Counted from the first letter of the stretch, positions 51,599 through 61,540 are shown. The stretch is DNA of 64,000 bases from UBA2329 sp964577215 (GCA_964577215.1 CAZNYK010000005.1:1-64000), one strand, 5' to 3'. Notes: generated from the letters alone by a model not told the origin. Numbers and translations are program-made.

Positions 51599-52522
51599 TC
51601 AAAAAAGCTCCAGTTGCCCTCCGGGATTTTCTCCGTGCCGCCTCATATCCGGGCCGCGGGTGTGGATGCCGGGGCTGTTTATTACCAGGCTGCACAAGTA
51701 GTCAGCCGCTTCCGGGGCGCGCAGGTTGTCGGGCTCATGGGTGAAGAAAAAAGCTTCGGCCAAGCCGAGACCGCGCCAGTATTGGAGGCGCTGCGCCCAT
51801 TCAGCAAGCCTGGTGAAGTCGCTGGGGTGCAGGTTGTTGCCTACAAATCGCACCATGGTGAAGTGCGAAGTAAGCCGCATGTGCAACACATCGCGGCGAC
51901 CGGCCACATCGGTGATGACCGCGCCGGCTCCGCGATTTTCCAGCAGGTCAAATAAACGCGCGCGCTGGTCTGCATCCCGGAACCAGGCTTCGTGCCTCAA
52001 TTCAACGGCTAAGGGAATGGATTTCGGAAATTGCCGCAAAAAAGCGTCTAACTGCCCCTGCCTGTCGGGGCCGAAATATGGCGGCAATTGCAGGAAACAA
52101 GCGCCGAGTTTCTCTTCCAAAAGTTGAATGGCATCACAAAACTGAGCGATCTGCCCGGCCCCCGCTCCCAGGTCGCGGCTATGGCTGATGGTTTGAGGTA
52201 TTTTGGGGCAAAAGCGAAAATCGGGCGCCGATTCCCCATGCCATTTCCGCACCGCATCGGCATCGGGTATGCGGTAATGCGTGGTGTTCAGTTCGATGGT
52301 ATTGAACTGCGCGGCATAGTGGCGCAAATAGTCCTTCGTTTTGGCGCCCTGCGGATATACCGTGCCCACCCATTCCTTCATGCCCCACCCTGTACAGCCG
52401 ATGAAGAGCTGCAGGGTTTCGCCGCGACCGGGAGCGGCGCCCAGGATGCGAACGTTGTCTGCCGGATCTTCCGGCAGGCGGAAATCCACGTGGTCAACGG
52501 AGGGAAGTTTGCCGAAATCCAT
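51599..52522 (-). CDS. DUF72 domain protein
   Basis: 307 residues. FIGCTGWGMKEWVGTVYPQG and AAQFNTIELNTTHYRIPDAD are the DUF72 (YecE-like) signatures, with FRFCPKIPQTISHSRDLGAG, VELRHEAWF and MVRFVGNNLHPSDFTRLAEW further on. A TIM-barrel-like protein of unknown function, sometimes suggested to be a nuclease or a metal enzyme. The ATG at 52522 gives a 30-residue lead-in before the domain. Stop of the next gene upstream is 25 bases away. Confidence 0.9.
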   Translation of the reverse strand: MDFGKLPSVDHVDFRLPEDPADNVRILGAAPGRGETLQLFIGCTGWGMKEWVGTVYPQGAKTKDYLRHYAAQFNTIELNTTHYRIPDADAVRKWHGESAPDFRFCPKIPQTISHSRDLGAGAGQIAQFCDAIQLLEEKLGACFLQLPPYFGPDRQGQLDAFLRQFPKSIPLAVELRHEAWFRDADQRARLFDLLENRGAGAVITDVAGRRDVLHMRLTSHFTMVRFVGNNLHPSDFTRLAEWAQRLQYWRGLGLAEAFFFTHEPDNLRAPEAADYLCSLVINSPGIHTRGPDMRRHGENPGGQLELF

Positions 52523-52546
52523 CGTAAAAACGGCCGGTTATGAGTT

Positions 52547-53443
52547 TTACTCCACCTTTATATAATCTGTCGGGTTGACCGGTTTGCCCTTGTACCACAA
52601 TTCGAAGTGGAGGTGCGGCCCATCGGTTTTGGTGCCGGTATTGCCGATAATCGCGATAGCTTCGCCGGCCTTGACGAAACTGCCGGTTTTTTTGAGCAGG
52701 GCGGAGTTGTGTTTATAAAAGGTGATGACGTTGTTGGCGTGCTGTATGCCGATGGTGTTGCCGGTTTCGAGCGTCCAGTCGGAAAAGAACACATAGCCGT
52801 CCATAGCCGACTTGATGGCGGTATTCTGTGGCGCGATGACGTCCACCCCCCAGTGTTTCTTGTCGGCTTCGAATCCTGCGCTTATCTTGCCTTTGATGGG
52901 GGGAGAGAAAAACATCTGTTCCAGGGGCACATCGCGGGGAGAGAAGTTGGAGGTGCGGGGTTCGCGGGCGGCCATGCCGAGGTCGCCGAGCGCTACTTCC
53001 CGGCGTAGTTCTTCATCCACCGCCGGCATTTCCGGTGGGGTTGACGCGCTATCTGCCTGCATATCCGAGGATTTGAGCTTGGGCACGTCCTTTTCAGTTT
53101 GCACGTCGCCGGAGAGCATGCGGCGCACATTTTCAGAATAGGTGCGAAAAGCGGCGAGTTCTTTTTCCATTTCTGCCACTTTCCGGTTGAGGCGGATCAT
53201 TTCCCGGTCGCCGGAGACATCCCCATAACCCGGCACATAGCGCTTGACCGGGGTAAAGAAGATAAGCGCGCCCACCGCCAGCGCCACTAACACCACGATC
53301 GTGCTGAGCGATACGTACACATTGAGCAGGCTGAGCCTGTAGGAGCCCACTTCCTGGAAGGTCTCATCGTTCATGACTACGAGCCGGTAAGTGTCGCGCA
53401 ACTTCCCCAACCAGTTCAGACTCTTTTCCTTGATAGAGGACAT
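52547..53443 (-). CDS. M23 peptidase, membrane-anchored
   Basis: 298 residues. One membrane helix at 45-64 (LSTIVVLVALAVGALIFF), a coiled coil (IRLNRKVAEMEKELAAFRTY), an acidic/proline linker, then the M23 domain: KKHWGVDVIAPQNTAI with the zinc His and Asp, FYKHNSALLKKTGSFV and DGPHLHFELWYKG with the His pair. Peptidoglycan DD-endopeptidase. The first 25 residues (EKSLNWLGKLRDTYRLVVMN) are the stereotyped cytoplasmic start of Bacteroidota M23 proteins. Not closely similar to the one at 36060 outside the domain. Confidence 0.92.
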   Translation of the reverse strand: MSSIKEKSLNWLGKLRDTYRLVVMNDETFQEVGSYRLSLLNVYVSLSTIVVLVALAVGALIFFTPVKRYVPGYGDVSGDREMIRLNRKVAEMEKELAAFRTYSENVRRMLSGDVQTEKDVPKLKSSDMQADSASTPPEMPAVDEELRREVALGDLGMAAREPRTSNFSPRDVPLEQMFFSPPIKGKISAGFEADKKHWGVDVIAPQNTAIKSAMDGYVFFSDWTLETGNTIGIQHANNVITFYKHNSALLKKTGSFVKAGEAIAIIGNTGTKTDGPHLHFELWYKGKPVNPTDYIKVE

Positions 53444-53568
53444 GTTTGTTAATTGTGATCCGAAAAATACTATTATTTTGAGTTCTGCGGTTTGAAGTGT
53501 TGTCCAAAAACGGATAATTTTGCCCGCTAATTGTTTGGCTTACAAAACAGATTGCTCCTTTCCTCAGG

Positions 53569-53576
53569 CAAAGATA
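53569..53576 (-). promoter_or_regulatory. minus-7 box TATCTTTG
   Basis: TAnnTTTG on the minus strand about 125 bases upstream of the M23 ATG; between the divergent M23 and porW-like genes. Confidence 0.45.
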
Positions 53577-53606
53577 TGACAATGAGGGCGAAGCATCACA
53601 TAAATC

Positions 53607-56570
53607 ATGATCGCGTTGAGAACGGTTTTTAAACTCTCCGGAATAATTATTGCCCTGGCATTGACGGCCGGCTGCACCACGCAGAAGAGCCGCAAGGAAA
53701 TGTCCTTCATGGAAAAGACCTTCACCAATACCAATGCCCGGTACAACGGCTATTTCAATGCCAAAGAACTGATGAAAACAAGCACCTTAACCCTGGAGCA
53801 ACAGCACCGGGACAATTACACCCAGGTGCTTGAAATGTATAAATACATCGCTGCCGACAACCCGCAGGCCGTGGCGCCGGATCTCGATATCGCCATGAAG
53901 AAGGTCTCCATCGTGGTCAACCTGTACCGCCGCAGCAAATGGACCGACGACTGCTACCTGCTCCTGGGGCAGGCTCAGTTCCTCAAGCAAGACTATGAGT
54001 CGGCAGAATCTACCTTCCGGTTTCTGGCCGGCGAGTTCGACCCCAATGCCCCCGTGACAAAAAAAGCCGGCCCCGGCAAAAGCTCCACGGCGCAAAAGTC
54101 CCAGACTCAGCCTACCTTGTCGTCCAAGGACAAGAAAAAGATAGTGAAGCAAAGGGCCAAAGAGCGCAAAAAGTACAACCGCCAGATACAGATCAACAAG
54201 AAAAAAGCCGCCAGGGCCAAGGCCAAAGGCAAAGCCGCCCCCGTCAAGCCTGATCCCAAAACTGTTCAAGACCCGAAAGCTGCTGAAAAGGCTGCTGCCG
54301 ATGCCGCCAAAAAAGCCAAGGAAGAAACCAGGAAGGCTCAGCAGGAGAAAAAAAAAGGAGGCCATCGCCCGGCATTCCAGGATTCGGAACTGTGGTTAGC
54401 CAAAACGCTTATCGAACGAGATAACTTCGACGCAGCCATCCGCATTCTCAACAGGCTGTTGGAAAACCCCTCCACTTACGAGGAGGTCCGCCGCGAAGCC
54501 GTCGCCACGGAGGCCTACGCCCACATCCGCCTCAATAACTACGAACGCGCCCTGCCGCTGCTGGAACAGACCATAGCCAACAGCGCCGACAAAAAAGACA
54601 GAACGCGCTTTACCTATATTGCCGGCCAGTTGCACCAGAAAGCAGGCCGCCATACCCAGGCGGTGGCAGCCTTTGATCAAGTGCTCAAATCCACCAATGA
54701 TTACGAAATGGCCTTCAACGCCCGGCTCAACATGGCCTTGGAGGACGCCGCCGCATCCGGAAGCGCCTTAGCGGCAAAAGAGAGCCTGGAAAAAATGTTG
54801 AAAGACATCAAAAACCTCGAATACAAAGACCAGATATACTTCGCATTAGCCGAGATCGCACTCGAATCCGGCAACCGGGAAGAAGCCATCCGGAACCTGG
54901 AACTCTCCCTTGAACACAGCCGGTCCAATACCATACAAAAGGCCGAATCTTATTATACGCTGGCGGGCTTGTACTTCGAAGCAGACGACTACGTGAAGGC
55001 CAAAAACTACTACGATAGTACGCTTCTGGTAATGCCCGGCTCCGATGAGCGGATCGCTGAAGCGAAACGGCTTGCCGAAAACCTGACAGATGTGGCCAAA
55101 AACCTCCAGGTGATAGTAGAGCAGGACAGCCTCCTCAAGATCAGCGCCATGAGCCCCAAACAGAGGGCAGAAATGGCCGCCCGGATCAAAGCCGCGCGCG
55201 ACGAGCAGCGCCGAAGCGCCGCACTGGCCGCCGCCGCCGAGGCCGCCAATACCCCCGGCAGAGTCGTAAAAGGGCAGGAAGCTTTTGCCCCTGTGCGCGC
55301 GCAGGGCGACGGCGCAGCCGCTGCAGCCGCCAGCACTTTCTTTGCCTATAACGACCGCGAAGTACGCCAGGGACAGCGCGACTTCCAGCGCAAGTGGGGC
55401 GAACGGCCGCTCGAAGACGACTGGCGCCGCTCGGCCAGAGGCTTCGGCGGCGAAACGGCCGCCACGGGCAACGAACCTTCCGTCAACGGTGAGGACGAAG
55501 GCGCCTCCACAGGCCCGCTCACCGAAGCCGAAATCAAGGAATTGCTGGGCAATATCCCCACCACCCCTGACGAAGTAGCGCAGGCCGAACTCAAAATCAA
55601 GGAAGCCATGTTCAACCTCGGCAAGTTGTATAGGGACCGCCTGCAGCGATTAGACAAATCTGCTTCCATACTGGAAACCCTCAACCAGCGATTCCCCGCC
55701 AATAGCTACGAATTAGAATCCTGGTACCTGCTTTATTTGGTGTACACCGACCTCAACAATCCCGCCAAGGCAAAAGAATATGCCGACAAGATCATCAATA
55801 AATACCCCACTTCCACCTACGGCAAGGTACTTCAAGACCCCGCCTATGTAAAAGAACTCACCGACGAGCGCCGCCGGCTCAACCAATATTACGACCAGAC
55901 ATACGAGGCGTTCCAGCGCGGAGAGTACAGGTTTGCATTCGATCAGTCGCAGGCCGCACGCGAAAAATTCGGCGCCGGCAATCCCCTGCAGCCCAAGTTT
56001 GCACTGCTCAGCGCCATGTGCACGGGCAACCTCCAGGGCAAAGACGCCTATGTCGCTTCGCTCAACGATGTAATGGCCAAATACCCCAACACGCCCGAAC
56101 ACTCCCGCGCCCGCGAAATGCTCCGTTTCATCAGCGGGGTTTCGGCATCCTTGCCCGGCGGCGCCCAGGCATCGACAGGAGTTAGCGATGCAGAACTATA
56201 CAAACTGGAAGACGAGGACCTGCACTATGTGATCCTCTTTTTGGACAAGTCCGCCCCCATCGACAAGGCGCGCGTCCAACTGTCGGATTACAACCAGAAA
56301 TACCACGATCTCGACAAGCTCAGGATCGCCAATGTGTTCCTGGGCCAGTCCAATGAGATACCGGTGCTGGTGTTGCGCCGCTTTAAAGACAAAAAAGAGG
56401 CCATGCGCTACATCAGCGGCACGCAGAAAAACGCCCAAGATTTTATCAACAGCGCAGAAACAGGTTTCTCCGTAGTTGCCATATCTCAAAACAATTACCG
56501 TAGCCTGCTCAAGGACAAGCGCACGGAACTCTACCAGGAATTCTTCAACCTTTATTACCGGGGCAATTAA
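53607..56570 (+). CDS. T9SS-associated TPR lipoprotein PorW/SprE
   Basis: 987 residues. Lipoprotein signal (GIIIALALTAGC). The first mature segment MEKTFTNTNARYNGYFNAKE is the hallmark of PorW (Porphyromonas) and SprE (Flavobacterium), outer-membrane-anchored proteins that link the inner-membrane motor PorLM to the translocon in type IX secretion. Tetratricopeptide repeats cover roughly residues 65-140 and 255-500, and again 650-850. Between the first blocks is a K/A-rich low-complexity stretch (about 145-250; AAEKAAADAAKKAKEETRKA). The C-terminal domain (HYVILFLDKSAPIDKARVQL, VLVLRRFKDKKEAMRYISGT) is also family-typical. It provides the export route used by the protease at 125-3565. Confidence 0.9.
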   Translation: MIALRTVFKLSGIIIALALTAGCTTQKSRKEMSFMEKTFTNTNARYNGYFNAKELMKTSTLTLEQQHRDNYTQVLEMYKYIAADNPQAVAPDLDIAMKKVSIVVNLYRRSKWTDDCYLLLGQAQFLKQDYESAESTFRFLAGEFDPNAPVTKKAGPGKSSTAQKSQTQPTLSSKDKKKIVKQRAKERKKYNRQIQINKKKAARAKAKGKAAPVKPDPKTVQDPKAAEKAAADAAKKAKEETRKAQQEKKKGGHRPAFQDSELWLAKTLIERDNFDAAIRILNRLLENPSTYEEVRREAVATEAYAHIRLNNYERALPLLEQTIANSADKKDRTRFTYIAGQLHQKAGRHTQAVAAFDQVLKSTNDYEMAFNARLNMALEDAAASGSALAAKESLEKMLKDIKNLEYKDQIYFALAEIALESGNREEAIRNLELSLEHSRSNTIQKAESYYTLAGLYFEADDYVKAKNYYDSTLLVMPGSDERIAEAKRLAENLTDVAKNLQVIVEQDSLLKISAMSPKQRAEMAARIKAARDEQRRSAALAAAAEAANTPGRVVKGQEAFAPVRAQGDGAAAAAASTFFAYNDREVRQGQRDFQRKWGERPLEDDWRRSARGFGGETAATGNEPSVNGEDEGASTGPLTEAEIKELLGNIPTTPDEVAQAELKIKEAMFNLGKLYRDRLQRLDKSASILETLNQRFPANSYELESWYLLYLVYTDLNNPAKAKEYADKIINKYPTSTYGKVLQDPAYVKELTDERRRLNQYYDQTYEAFQRGEYRFAFDQSQAAREKFGAGNPLQPKFALLSAMCTGNLQGKDAYVASLNDVMAKYPNTPEHSRAREMLRFISGVSASLPGGAQASTGVSDAELYKLEDEDLHYVILFLDKSAPIDKARVQLSDYNQKYHDLDKLRIANVFLGQSNEIPVLVLRRFKDKKEAMRYISGTQKNAQDFINSAETGFSVVAISQNNYRSLLKDKRTELYQEFFNLYYRGN

Positions 56571-56712
56571 TTAATCGCGCGCCGGAGCAGGGCGATCCAA
56601 GTGTCTTGGACAAGACTTTCAGCAGCAAAAAAACGCTTTTGCCAATCCGGCAATGCAACTCTTCCCATATGGTAATGCGTTAGTCTCATTCCATCACCAT
56701 TAACGAATTGCC

Positions 56713-57489
56713 ATGTTCAAACACTTAGTTCTCACTGCCATTTACGCGCTGTTCGCCGCTGTTTTGTCTGCATGCAACCTCGCCGCGCCCTCCAACCTGA
56801 AGCCCGTAATGCCCCCGGTCAGCCACCAACTCTGGGACGCCCTGCTCAAAAAGCACGTGCGCGCCGATGGCTTAGTGAACTACAAGGGCTTTGTGAAAGA
56901 CAGCGCCCGCCTCAACCAATACCTCGACCTGCTCGCCTCCGCCCACCCGCAGGCGTCCTGGCCGAGAGCCGAACAGATGGCCTACTGGATCAACGCCTAC
57001 AATGCTTTTACTGTAAAACTCATCGTGGACTACTATCCTGTGCAAAGCATCAAGGATATCAAAAAAGGGATACCTTTTGTAAATACGGTGTGGGATATCA
57101 AGTTCATCAACATCCAGGGCAAGACCTATGATCTCAACAACCTGGAGCACGGCATCCTCAGGCCGCAGTTTAAAGACGCCCGCATTCACGCCGCTATCAA
57201 CTGCGCCTCCATTTCCTGCCCGCGCCTGCACAACGAGGCTTTTACCGCCGCCAAACTCGAACAACAATTAGAAACCGTTACCCGCAGCTTCATCAACGAC
57301 CCGGTCCGCAACCGCGTCAGTCCTGACATGGCGGAGCTTTCTGCTATTTTCAATTGGTTTTCCGGCGATTTCAAACGCGATGCCGGTTCTGTGCGCGATT
57401 TTGTAAACAAATACGCCAGGAGCAAAATGCGCGAAACCGCGAAAATCACCTATTTAGATTACGACTGGAGCCTTAACGAGGCTCCGTAG
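56713..57489 (+). CDS. DUF547 lipoprotein
   Basis: 258 residues. Signal peptide ending ALFAAVLSAC, then the DUF547 domain: HQLWDALLKKHVRADGLVNY, MAYWINAYNAFTVKLIVDYY and HAAINCASISCPRLHNEAFT, with the conserved Cys pair in NCASxSCP. DUF547 is of unknown function and has a papain-like fold with a possible Cys-His site. The end overlaps the convergent hypD end by 17 bases. Confidence 0.92.
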   Translation: MFKHLVLTAIYALFAAVLSACNLAAPSNLKPVMPPVSHQLWDALLKKHVRADGLVNYKGFVKDSARLNQYLDLLASAHPQASWPRAEQMAYWINAYNAFTVKLIVDYYPVQSIKDIKKGIPFVNTVWDIKFINIQGKTYDLNNLEHGILRPQFKDARIHAAINCASISCPRLHNEAFTAAKLEQQLETVTRSFINDPVRNRVSPDMAELSAIFNWFSGDFKRDAGSVRDFVNKYARSKMRETAKITYLDYDWSLNEAP

Positions 57490-58594
57490 CCTCCACCGCT
57501 CCCGGCATGAGCACTTGTGAAAAGTGGTAATACGCCGCGCAAGCCCCCTCACTCGACACCATCGGCGCTCCGAGAGGCGATTGCGGCGTGCATTTTTTAC
57601 CGAACTGCGGGCATTCATGCGGTTTTTTGATTCCCTTGAGTATCTGCCCGGCGATGCACTCGCTGCTTTCCGGCACTTTCTCAATGTTCACGTTAAACTT
57701 GCGGTTGGCGTCGAAAGCGGCCAATTCCTCCCGCACTTCGTATCCGCTCAGGGGGATATTGCCGATGCCGCGCCATTCGCGGTCGGATATCTCAAACACT
57801 TGCTCTATCACCTTCCGGGCTTCGGGATTTCCCTCCGGGCGCACCACCCGGCTGTATTGGTTCTCCAGGCGATAGTCGCCTTTTTCCAATTGCCGCACCG
57901 TCATGAGAATACCCTGCAAAAGATCGGCCGGCTCGAAACCGGTTACCACAATTGGGATATGATACTTTTCCACTAAGGGATAGTACTCTCCGATACCCAT
58001 GATGGTACACACATGGCCGGCGGCAAGAAAACCTTGAATGGAGGCTTCCTCGTCGTCCATCACGGCCTGAATGGCCGGCGGCACCAGCACATGGGAGGCA
58101 AGAATGGAGTAGTTGGCCACGCCGGCGCTGCGGGCGTGGATGACGGAGAGCGCATTGGCCGGGGCGGTAGTTTCAAAGCCTACGGCAAAAAACACCACTT
58201 CGCGGCCGGGATTGTCTTTGGCAATTTGAACAGCCTCCAAGGGCGAGTAGAGTATGCGCACATCGGCGCCGGCGGCTTTGGATTCCAGCAGGCTGCGCTT
58301 CGACCCCGGTACGCGGAGCATATCGCCGTAAGAGCAAAGAATGACGCCTTTTTCCTCCGCCAGGAATACGGCCTTATCAATGAGGTTCAGGGGCGTAACG
58401 CACACCGGGCATCCGGGGCCGTGCACCATGCGCACCTCGTCGGGCAACATTTGCAGCAGGCCGTTTTTGACCAGGCTATGCGTTTGTCCGCCGCATACTT
58501 CCATAATAGTCCAGGGGCGGGTAACCGCGTGTTTGATCTCGTCCACGTATTTGGCTACCAACTCCGGGTCGCGGTATTCGGTCAGGTATTTCAT
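57473..58594 (-). CDS. hypD: hydrogenase maturation protein HypD
   Basis: 373 residues from the ATG at 58594. HypD carries a 4Fe-4S cluster and, with HypC, assembles the Fe(CN)2CO group of NiFe hydrogenases. Motifs seen: IMEVCGGQTHSLVKNGLLQM, MVHGPGCPVCVTPLNLID, GDMLRVPGSKRSLLESKAAG, FFAVGFETTAPANALSV, TGFEPADLLQGI and the C-terminal cysteines in PHECPQFGKKCTPQSPLGAP and GACAAYY. None of hypA, B, C, E or F or a hydrogenase gene is in the window. The ORF runs 27 codons further upstream, without resemblance to the family. Confidence 0.95.
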   Translation of the reverse strand: MKYLTEYRDPELVAKYVDEIKHAVTRPWTIMEVCGGQTHSLVKNGLLQMLPDEVRMVHGPGCPVCVTPLNLIDKAVFLAEEKGVILCSYGDMLRVPGSKRSLLESKAAGADVRILYSPLEAVQIAKDNPGREVVFFAVGFETTAPANALSVIHARSAGVANYSILASHVLVPPAIQAVMDDEEASIQGFLAAGHVCTIMGIGEYYPLVEKYHIPIVVTGFEPADLLQGILMTVRQLEKGDYRLENQYSRVVRPEGNPEARKVIEQVFEISDREWRGIGNIPLSGYEVREELAAFDANRKFNVNIEKVPESSECIAGQILKGIKKPHECPQFGKKCTPQSPLGAPMVSSEGACAAYYHFSQVLMPGAVEATEPR

Positions 58595-58809
58595 AAGGCG
58601 CGCTTTTCCGGGTAAATTTAGTTTTTTCGCCAGGTACTTCCAACTAATTGAGCACAAAAGCGCCGGTTGAACCATTGCGCATGTCTTGGCGCTGCCGCTT
58701 CCCCACTCCCTTCAGCCTTTTGCCGCCTTGCAAATTGCAGGCACTAAAGCGCGCCGGCAGTGCTCCAGAGAAAAATTACAATTTTTTTACAAATTTTTTG
58801 TTTTAAAAC

Positions 58810-58840
58810 TTGACAATAAAAAACAAAACATGTATCTTTG
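58810..58840 (+). promoter_or_regulatory. strong promoter of the antirepressor-like gene
   Basis: TTG at 58810-58812, a 20-base spacer and TATCTTTG at 58833-58840, in an A/T-rich stretch. Same spacing and same minus-7 box as at 34468-34498. The ATG at 58871 is about 25 bases after the predicted start. Confidence 0.7.
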
Positions 58841-58870
58841 CCTTATGATTTGGATCAAAACACCCAAAGT

Positions 58871-59683
58871 ATGGAAATCCAGGTATTAATCAGCAAGAAG
58901 GGCACCAAAGTCGTCACGGCTACACATCTGCACCAGATACTGCAATTGCCGCACCAGCATTATCCGGTGGATGTGCGCAAATGGATCAAAGACGTTTACA
59001 GCTTCCAGGACGGCATACGCCGGCCCGTGGCTATGAAAGACTATGGCACGCGCAAATGGAAAGACAATCCCATCGTGGAGGATTACTACCTCACCATAGA
59101 ATTGGCCAAACACATTGCGCTGCACTCCCGCAGCCGGGTTAAAATGGCCGTGGCGCGGCAATTGTCGGGCTACGAAGACGTCATGGAACACGACTCCCTG
59201 CTGAGCAAAGAACAAGTGCTGGCCGTACTCGACCTCACCAAAGCCATGGGCCTGGTTTCCTGCCAGGAAGCCTGCGAACGCCGGCACTTGGAAACCTATG
59301 AAGAACGCAACGGCGGGCGCGCTACCGACTGGTGGCAGCACCGTTCAGAAGTGCTGGGCTATTCCGTAGACGCGCTGCGCGAGCGCCTGCGCCTCAGCGG
59401 CACAAAGGTGGCCGGGAAAAATCGCAAGCAATTGCTCATGCACCTCGATAAATATGAGATCATCCGCACCGCCGTCATCGACCTGTTCATGGCGATGGGC
59501 AAAAAGGAGAGTTATGCCCGTATGCTGGGCGATCTGGCTAAAGTTTTTGCCAAGGAAATGAACGTGGAGATTTTTGACGACCGGGAAGATTTGCCCGCAC
59601 TGGCCCTCGCCCCCGATGTGAACGCCACGGTAGTACAGGAAGTCAAAGCCGGACAAAGAGGAACTGTGCTGGGGCAGTGGTAA
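58871..59683 (+). CDS. phage-antirepressor-like (AntA/AntB-type) protein
   Basis: 270 residues. The first 90 residues (KKGTKVVTATHLHQILQLPH, VDVRKWIKDVYSFQDGIRRP, DYYLTIELAKHIALHSRSRV) follow the AntA/AntB antirepressor pattern (V-x-A-x-x-L-H-x-x-L ... W-I-K ... D-Y-x-L-T-x-x-x-A-K-x-I). A helical middle part and a C-terminal part (YEIIRTAVIDLFMAMGKKES) are of unknown nature. No other phage gene is near, so it appears to be a domesticated single gene, well expressed judging by its promoter. The ATG at 58838 is in frame but overlaps the promoter box. Confidence 0.7.
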   Translation: MEIQVLISKKGTKVVTATHLHQILQLPHQHYPVDVRKWIKDVYSFQDGIRRPVAMKDYGTRKWKDNPIVEDYYLTIELAKHIALHSRSRVKMAVARQLSGYEDVMEHDSLLSKEQVLAVLDLTKAMGLVSCQEACERRHLETYEERNGGRATDWWQHRSEVLGYSVDALRERLRLSGTKVAGKNRKQLLMHLDKYEIIRTAVIDLFMAMGKKESYARMLGDLAKVFAKEMNVEIFDDREDLPALALAPDVNATVVQEVKAGQRGTVLGQW

Positions 59684-59711
59684 TGATCATTTTGGAATAA
59701 GAATTATACTC

Positions 59712-59878
59712 GATAGCCAGTGGTTTGCGAATTTTGACTTTTGCAAACTCCTGGCTTTCAGTTATGGTTTATACTCGATAGCCAGTGGCTTGCGAATTTT
59801 CACTTTTGCAAACCACTGGCTTTCAGTTATCCCGATGAAAAATGGTTTATATTTTTTCGCAAACCATTTTTCGTCGGG
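59712..59878. repeat. dispersed inverted repeat, copies 2 and 3 plus extra hairpin
   Basis: Copy 2 (59712-59759) and copy 3 (59777-59824) each start GATAGCCAGTGG and end with the near-complement, matching the element at 10242. A third hairpin follows: CCCGATGAAAAATGGTTT (59831-59848) and AAACCATTTTTCGTCGGG (59861-59878), one mismatch. CCCGATGAAAAATGG also follows copy 1. So the basic element is probably a two-hairpin unit, here doubled. Confidence 0.8.
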
Positions 59879-59917
59879 TATATTACTGTATCTTGGTTCC
59901 GTACAAATGGAATTCCA

Positions 59918-61540
59918 ATGATACGAAAGTTTCAGCCTGGCCCAAAATGCGATTCCCGGTTTACCGGCTTGCACAACTTTTTCCTGTTTTGTATAGCTTT
60001 GTGCTGGAGCTGGCTTCCCCCCTCCCCCACCCTTGCGCAGGAAGCGCCGCAAAGAACCCTGCCGAATATCATCTTCATCATGACCGACGATCATGCGGTA
60101 CAGACCGTCGGCAGCTACGGGAGCCAATTGATCAAAACGCCGCACATCGACCGGATCGGGAGAGAGGGCATCCGCTTTGAAAATGCTTTTGTCACCAATT
60201 CCATCTGCGCACCCAGCCGCGCCGTGATACTCACCGGGAAATACAGTCACCTCAACGGGCAACGCGACAACCGCGACCGCTTCGACGGCAGCCAAACCAC
60301 GTTCCCCAAACTCCTGCAACAAGCCGGATACCAAACGGCGCTCATCGGCAAATGGCATCTCAAGTCGGAACCCACCGGCTTCGACCACTGGAACGTACTG
60401 ATAGACCAGGGAGAATATTACAATCCACGCATGGTCTCCGGCTATGATACGGTAAAACTCACGGGATACACCACCGACCTCATCACCGACCTGTCCATCA
60501 ACTACATAGAAAACCGCAATGCCGGCCAACCCTTCTGCCTGCTCTACCATCATAAAGCCCCTCACCGCAACTGGATGCCCAAACCCGAGGTGCTCGCGCG
60601 TTTTGAACATCTCGACATTCCCCTGCCGCCAACTTTCTACGACGACTACAGCACCCGTTCCGCCGCCGCCCCCGCAGCAGATATGCGCATAGACGATATG
60701 TTCCTGTCATACGACCTTAAACTCTTCCCCGGCGATTATGAAAAAGAGACCGGCACGGGTGGCGCCGGCAGCCGTTTCTTTGACGCGGAAGGGGCATGGC
60801 AAGCGGATTACCAGGCACTCACCCCCGAACAAAAAGCCGCCTGGGATGCGCACTACGGGCCGCTGCGCGCCGCTTTCCGGGAGGCGAATCTGGTCGGCAA
60901 TGCGCTCCTGGAATGGAAATACCAGCGCTATATTAAAGATTATTTGGCCTGCGTGGCTTCTGTGGACGAGAACATCGGCCGCCTTTTGGAGTATTTAGAC
61001 CGGACCGGCCTCGCCGAAAACACACTCGTCGTCTATACCTCCGACCAGGGGTTTTACCTCGGCGAACACGGCTGGTACGACAAGCGCTTTATGTACGAAG
61101 AGTCGCTGCGCACGCCCCTGGTAATGAGATACCCGCAAGCGATCAAAGCGGGGCAGGTATCTGACCGCATGGCGCTCAACCTCGACCTGGCGCCCACCAT
61201 CCTGGACTTTGCGGGCATTGCCATACCTGCTGAGATGCAGGGCCGTTCCCTGAGGCCCGCTTCCGGCGGACGTCCGCCGAAAGACTGGAGAAAATCTATC
61301 TACTACCACTACTATGAGATCGAAAGCTGGCACTCCGTGAAAAAACACTACGGCGTGCGCACCCATCGCTACAAGCTCATCCATTTTTACGACGACATCG
61401 ACGCCTGGGAACTATACGATCTGAAAAAGGACCCGCTGGAAGTGAATAACGTGTATGAAAATACGGCCTACCGCAAGACAGTTCGTAAATTGCACCGGGA
61501 ATTGGAGCGGTTGCGCAGGGAGTACAGGGTGGAAGATTGA
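59918..61540 (+). CDS. sulfatase
   Basis: 540 residues from the ATG at 59918. Signal peptide (FFLFCIALCWSWLPPSPTLA). The catalytic CxPSR box is SICAPSRAVILTGKYSHLNG, with Cys97 the formylglycine precursor. Metal-binding DD in IMTDDHAVQT (57-58), HHKAPHRNW, and YTSDQGFYLGEHGWYDKRFM with the later Asp and His. It hydrolyses sulfate esters of a polysaccharide or other organic sulfate, and needs a formylglycine-generating enzyme which is not in the window. Earlier in-frame codons (59741 on) come from the dispersed repeats. Confidence 0.93.
   Translation: MIRKFQPGPKCDSRFTGLHNFFLFCIALCWSWLPPSPTLAQEAPQRTLPNIIFIMTDDHAVQTVGSYGSQLIKTPHIDRIGREGIRFENAFVTNSICAPSRAVILTGKYSHLNGQRDNRDRFDGSQTTFPKLLQQAGYQTALIGKWHLKSEPTGFDHWNVLIDQGEYYNPRMVSGYDTVKLTGYTTDLITDLSINYIENRNAGQPFCLLYHHKAPHRNWMPKPEVLARFEHLDIPLPPTFYDDYSTRSAAAPAADMRIDDMFLSYDLKLFPGDYEKETGTGGAGSRFFDAEGAWQADYQALTPEQKAAWDAHYGPLRAAFREANLVGNALLEWKYQRYIKDYLACVASVDENIGRLLEYLDRTGLAENTLVVYTSDQGFYLGEHGWYDKRFMYEESLRTPLVMRYPQAIKAGQVSDRMALNLDLAPTILDFAGIAIPAEMQGRSLRPASGGRPPKDWRKSIYYHYYEIESWHSVKKHYGVRTHRYKLIHFYDDIDAWELYDLKKDPLEVNNVYENTAYRKTVRKLHRELERLRREYRVED

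Noticed and set aside
59741..59917. N-terminal extension of the sulfatase
   Set aside because: These codons come from the dispersed hairpin repeats, and a signal peptide starts soon after the ATG at 59918.
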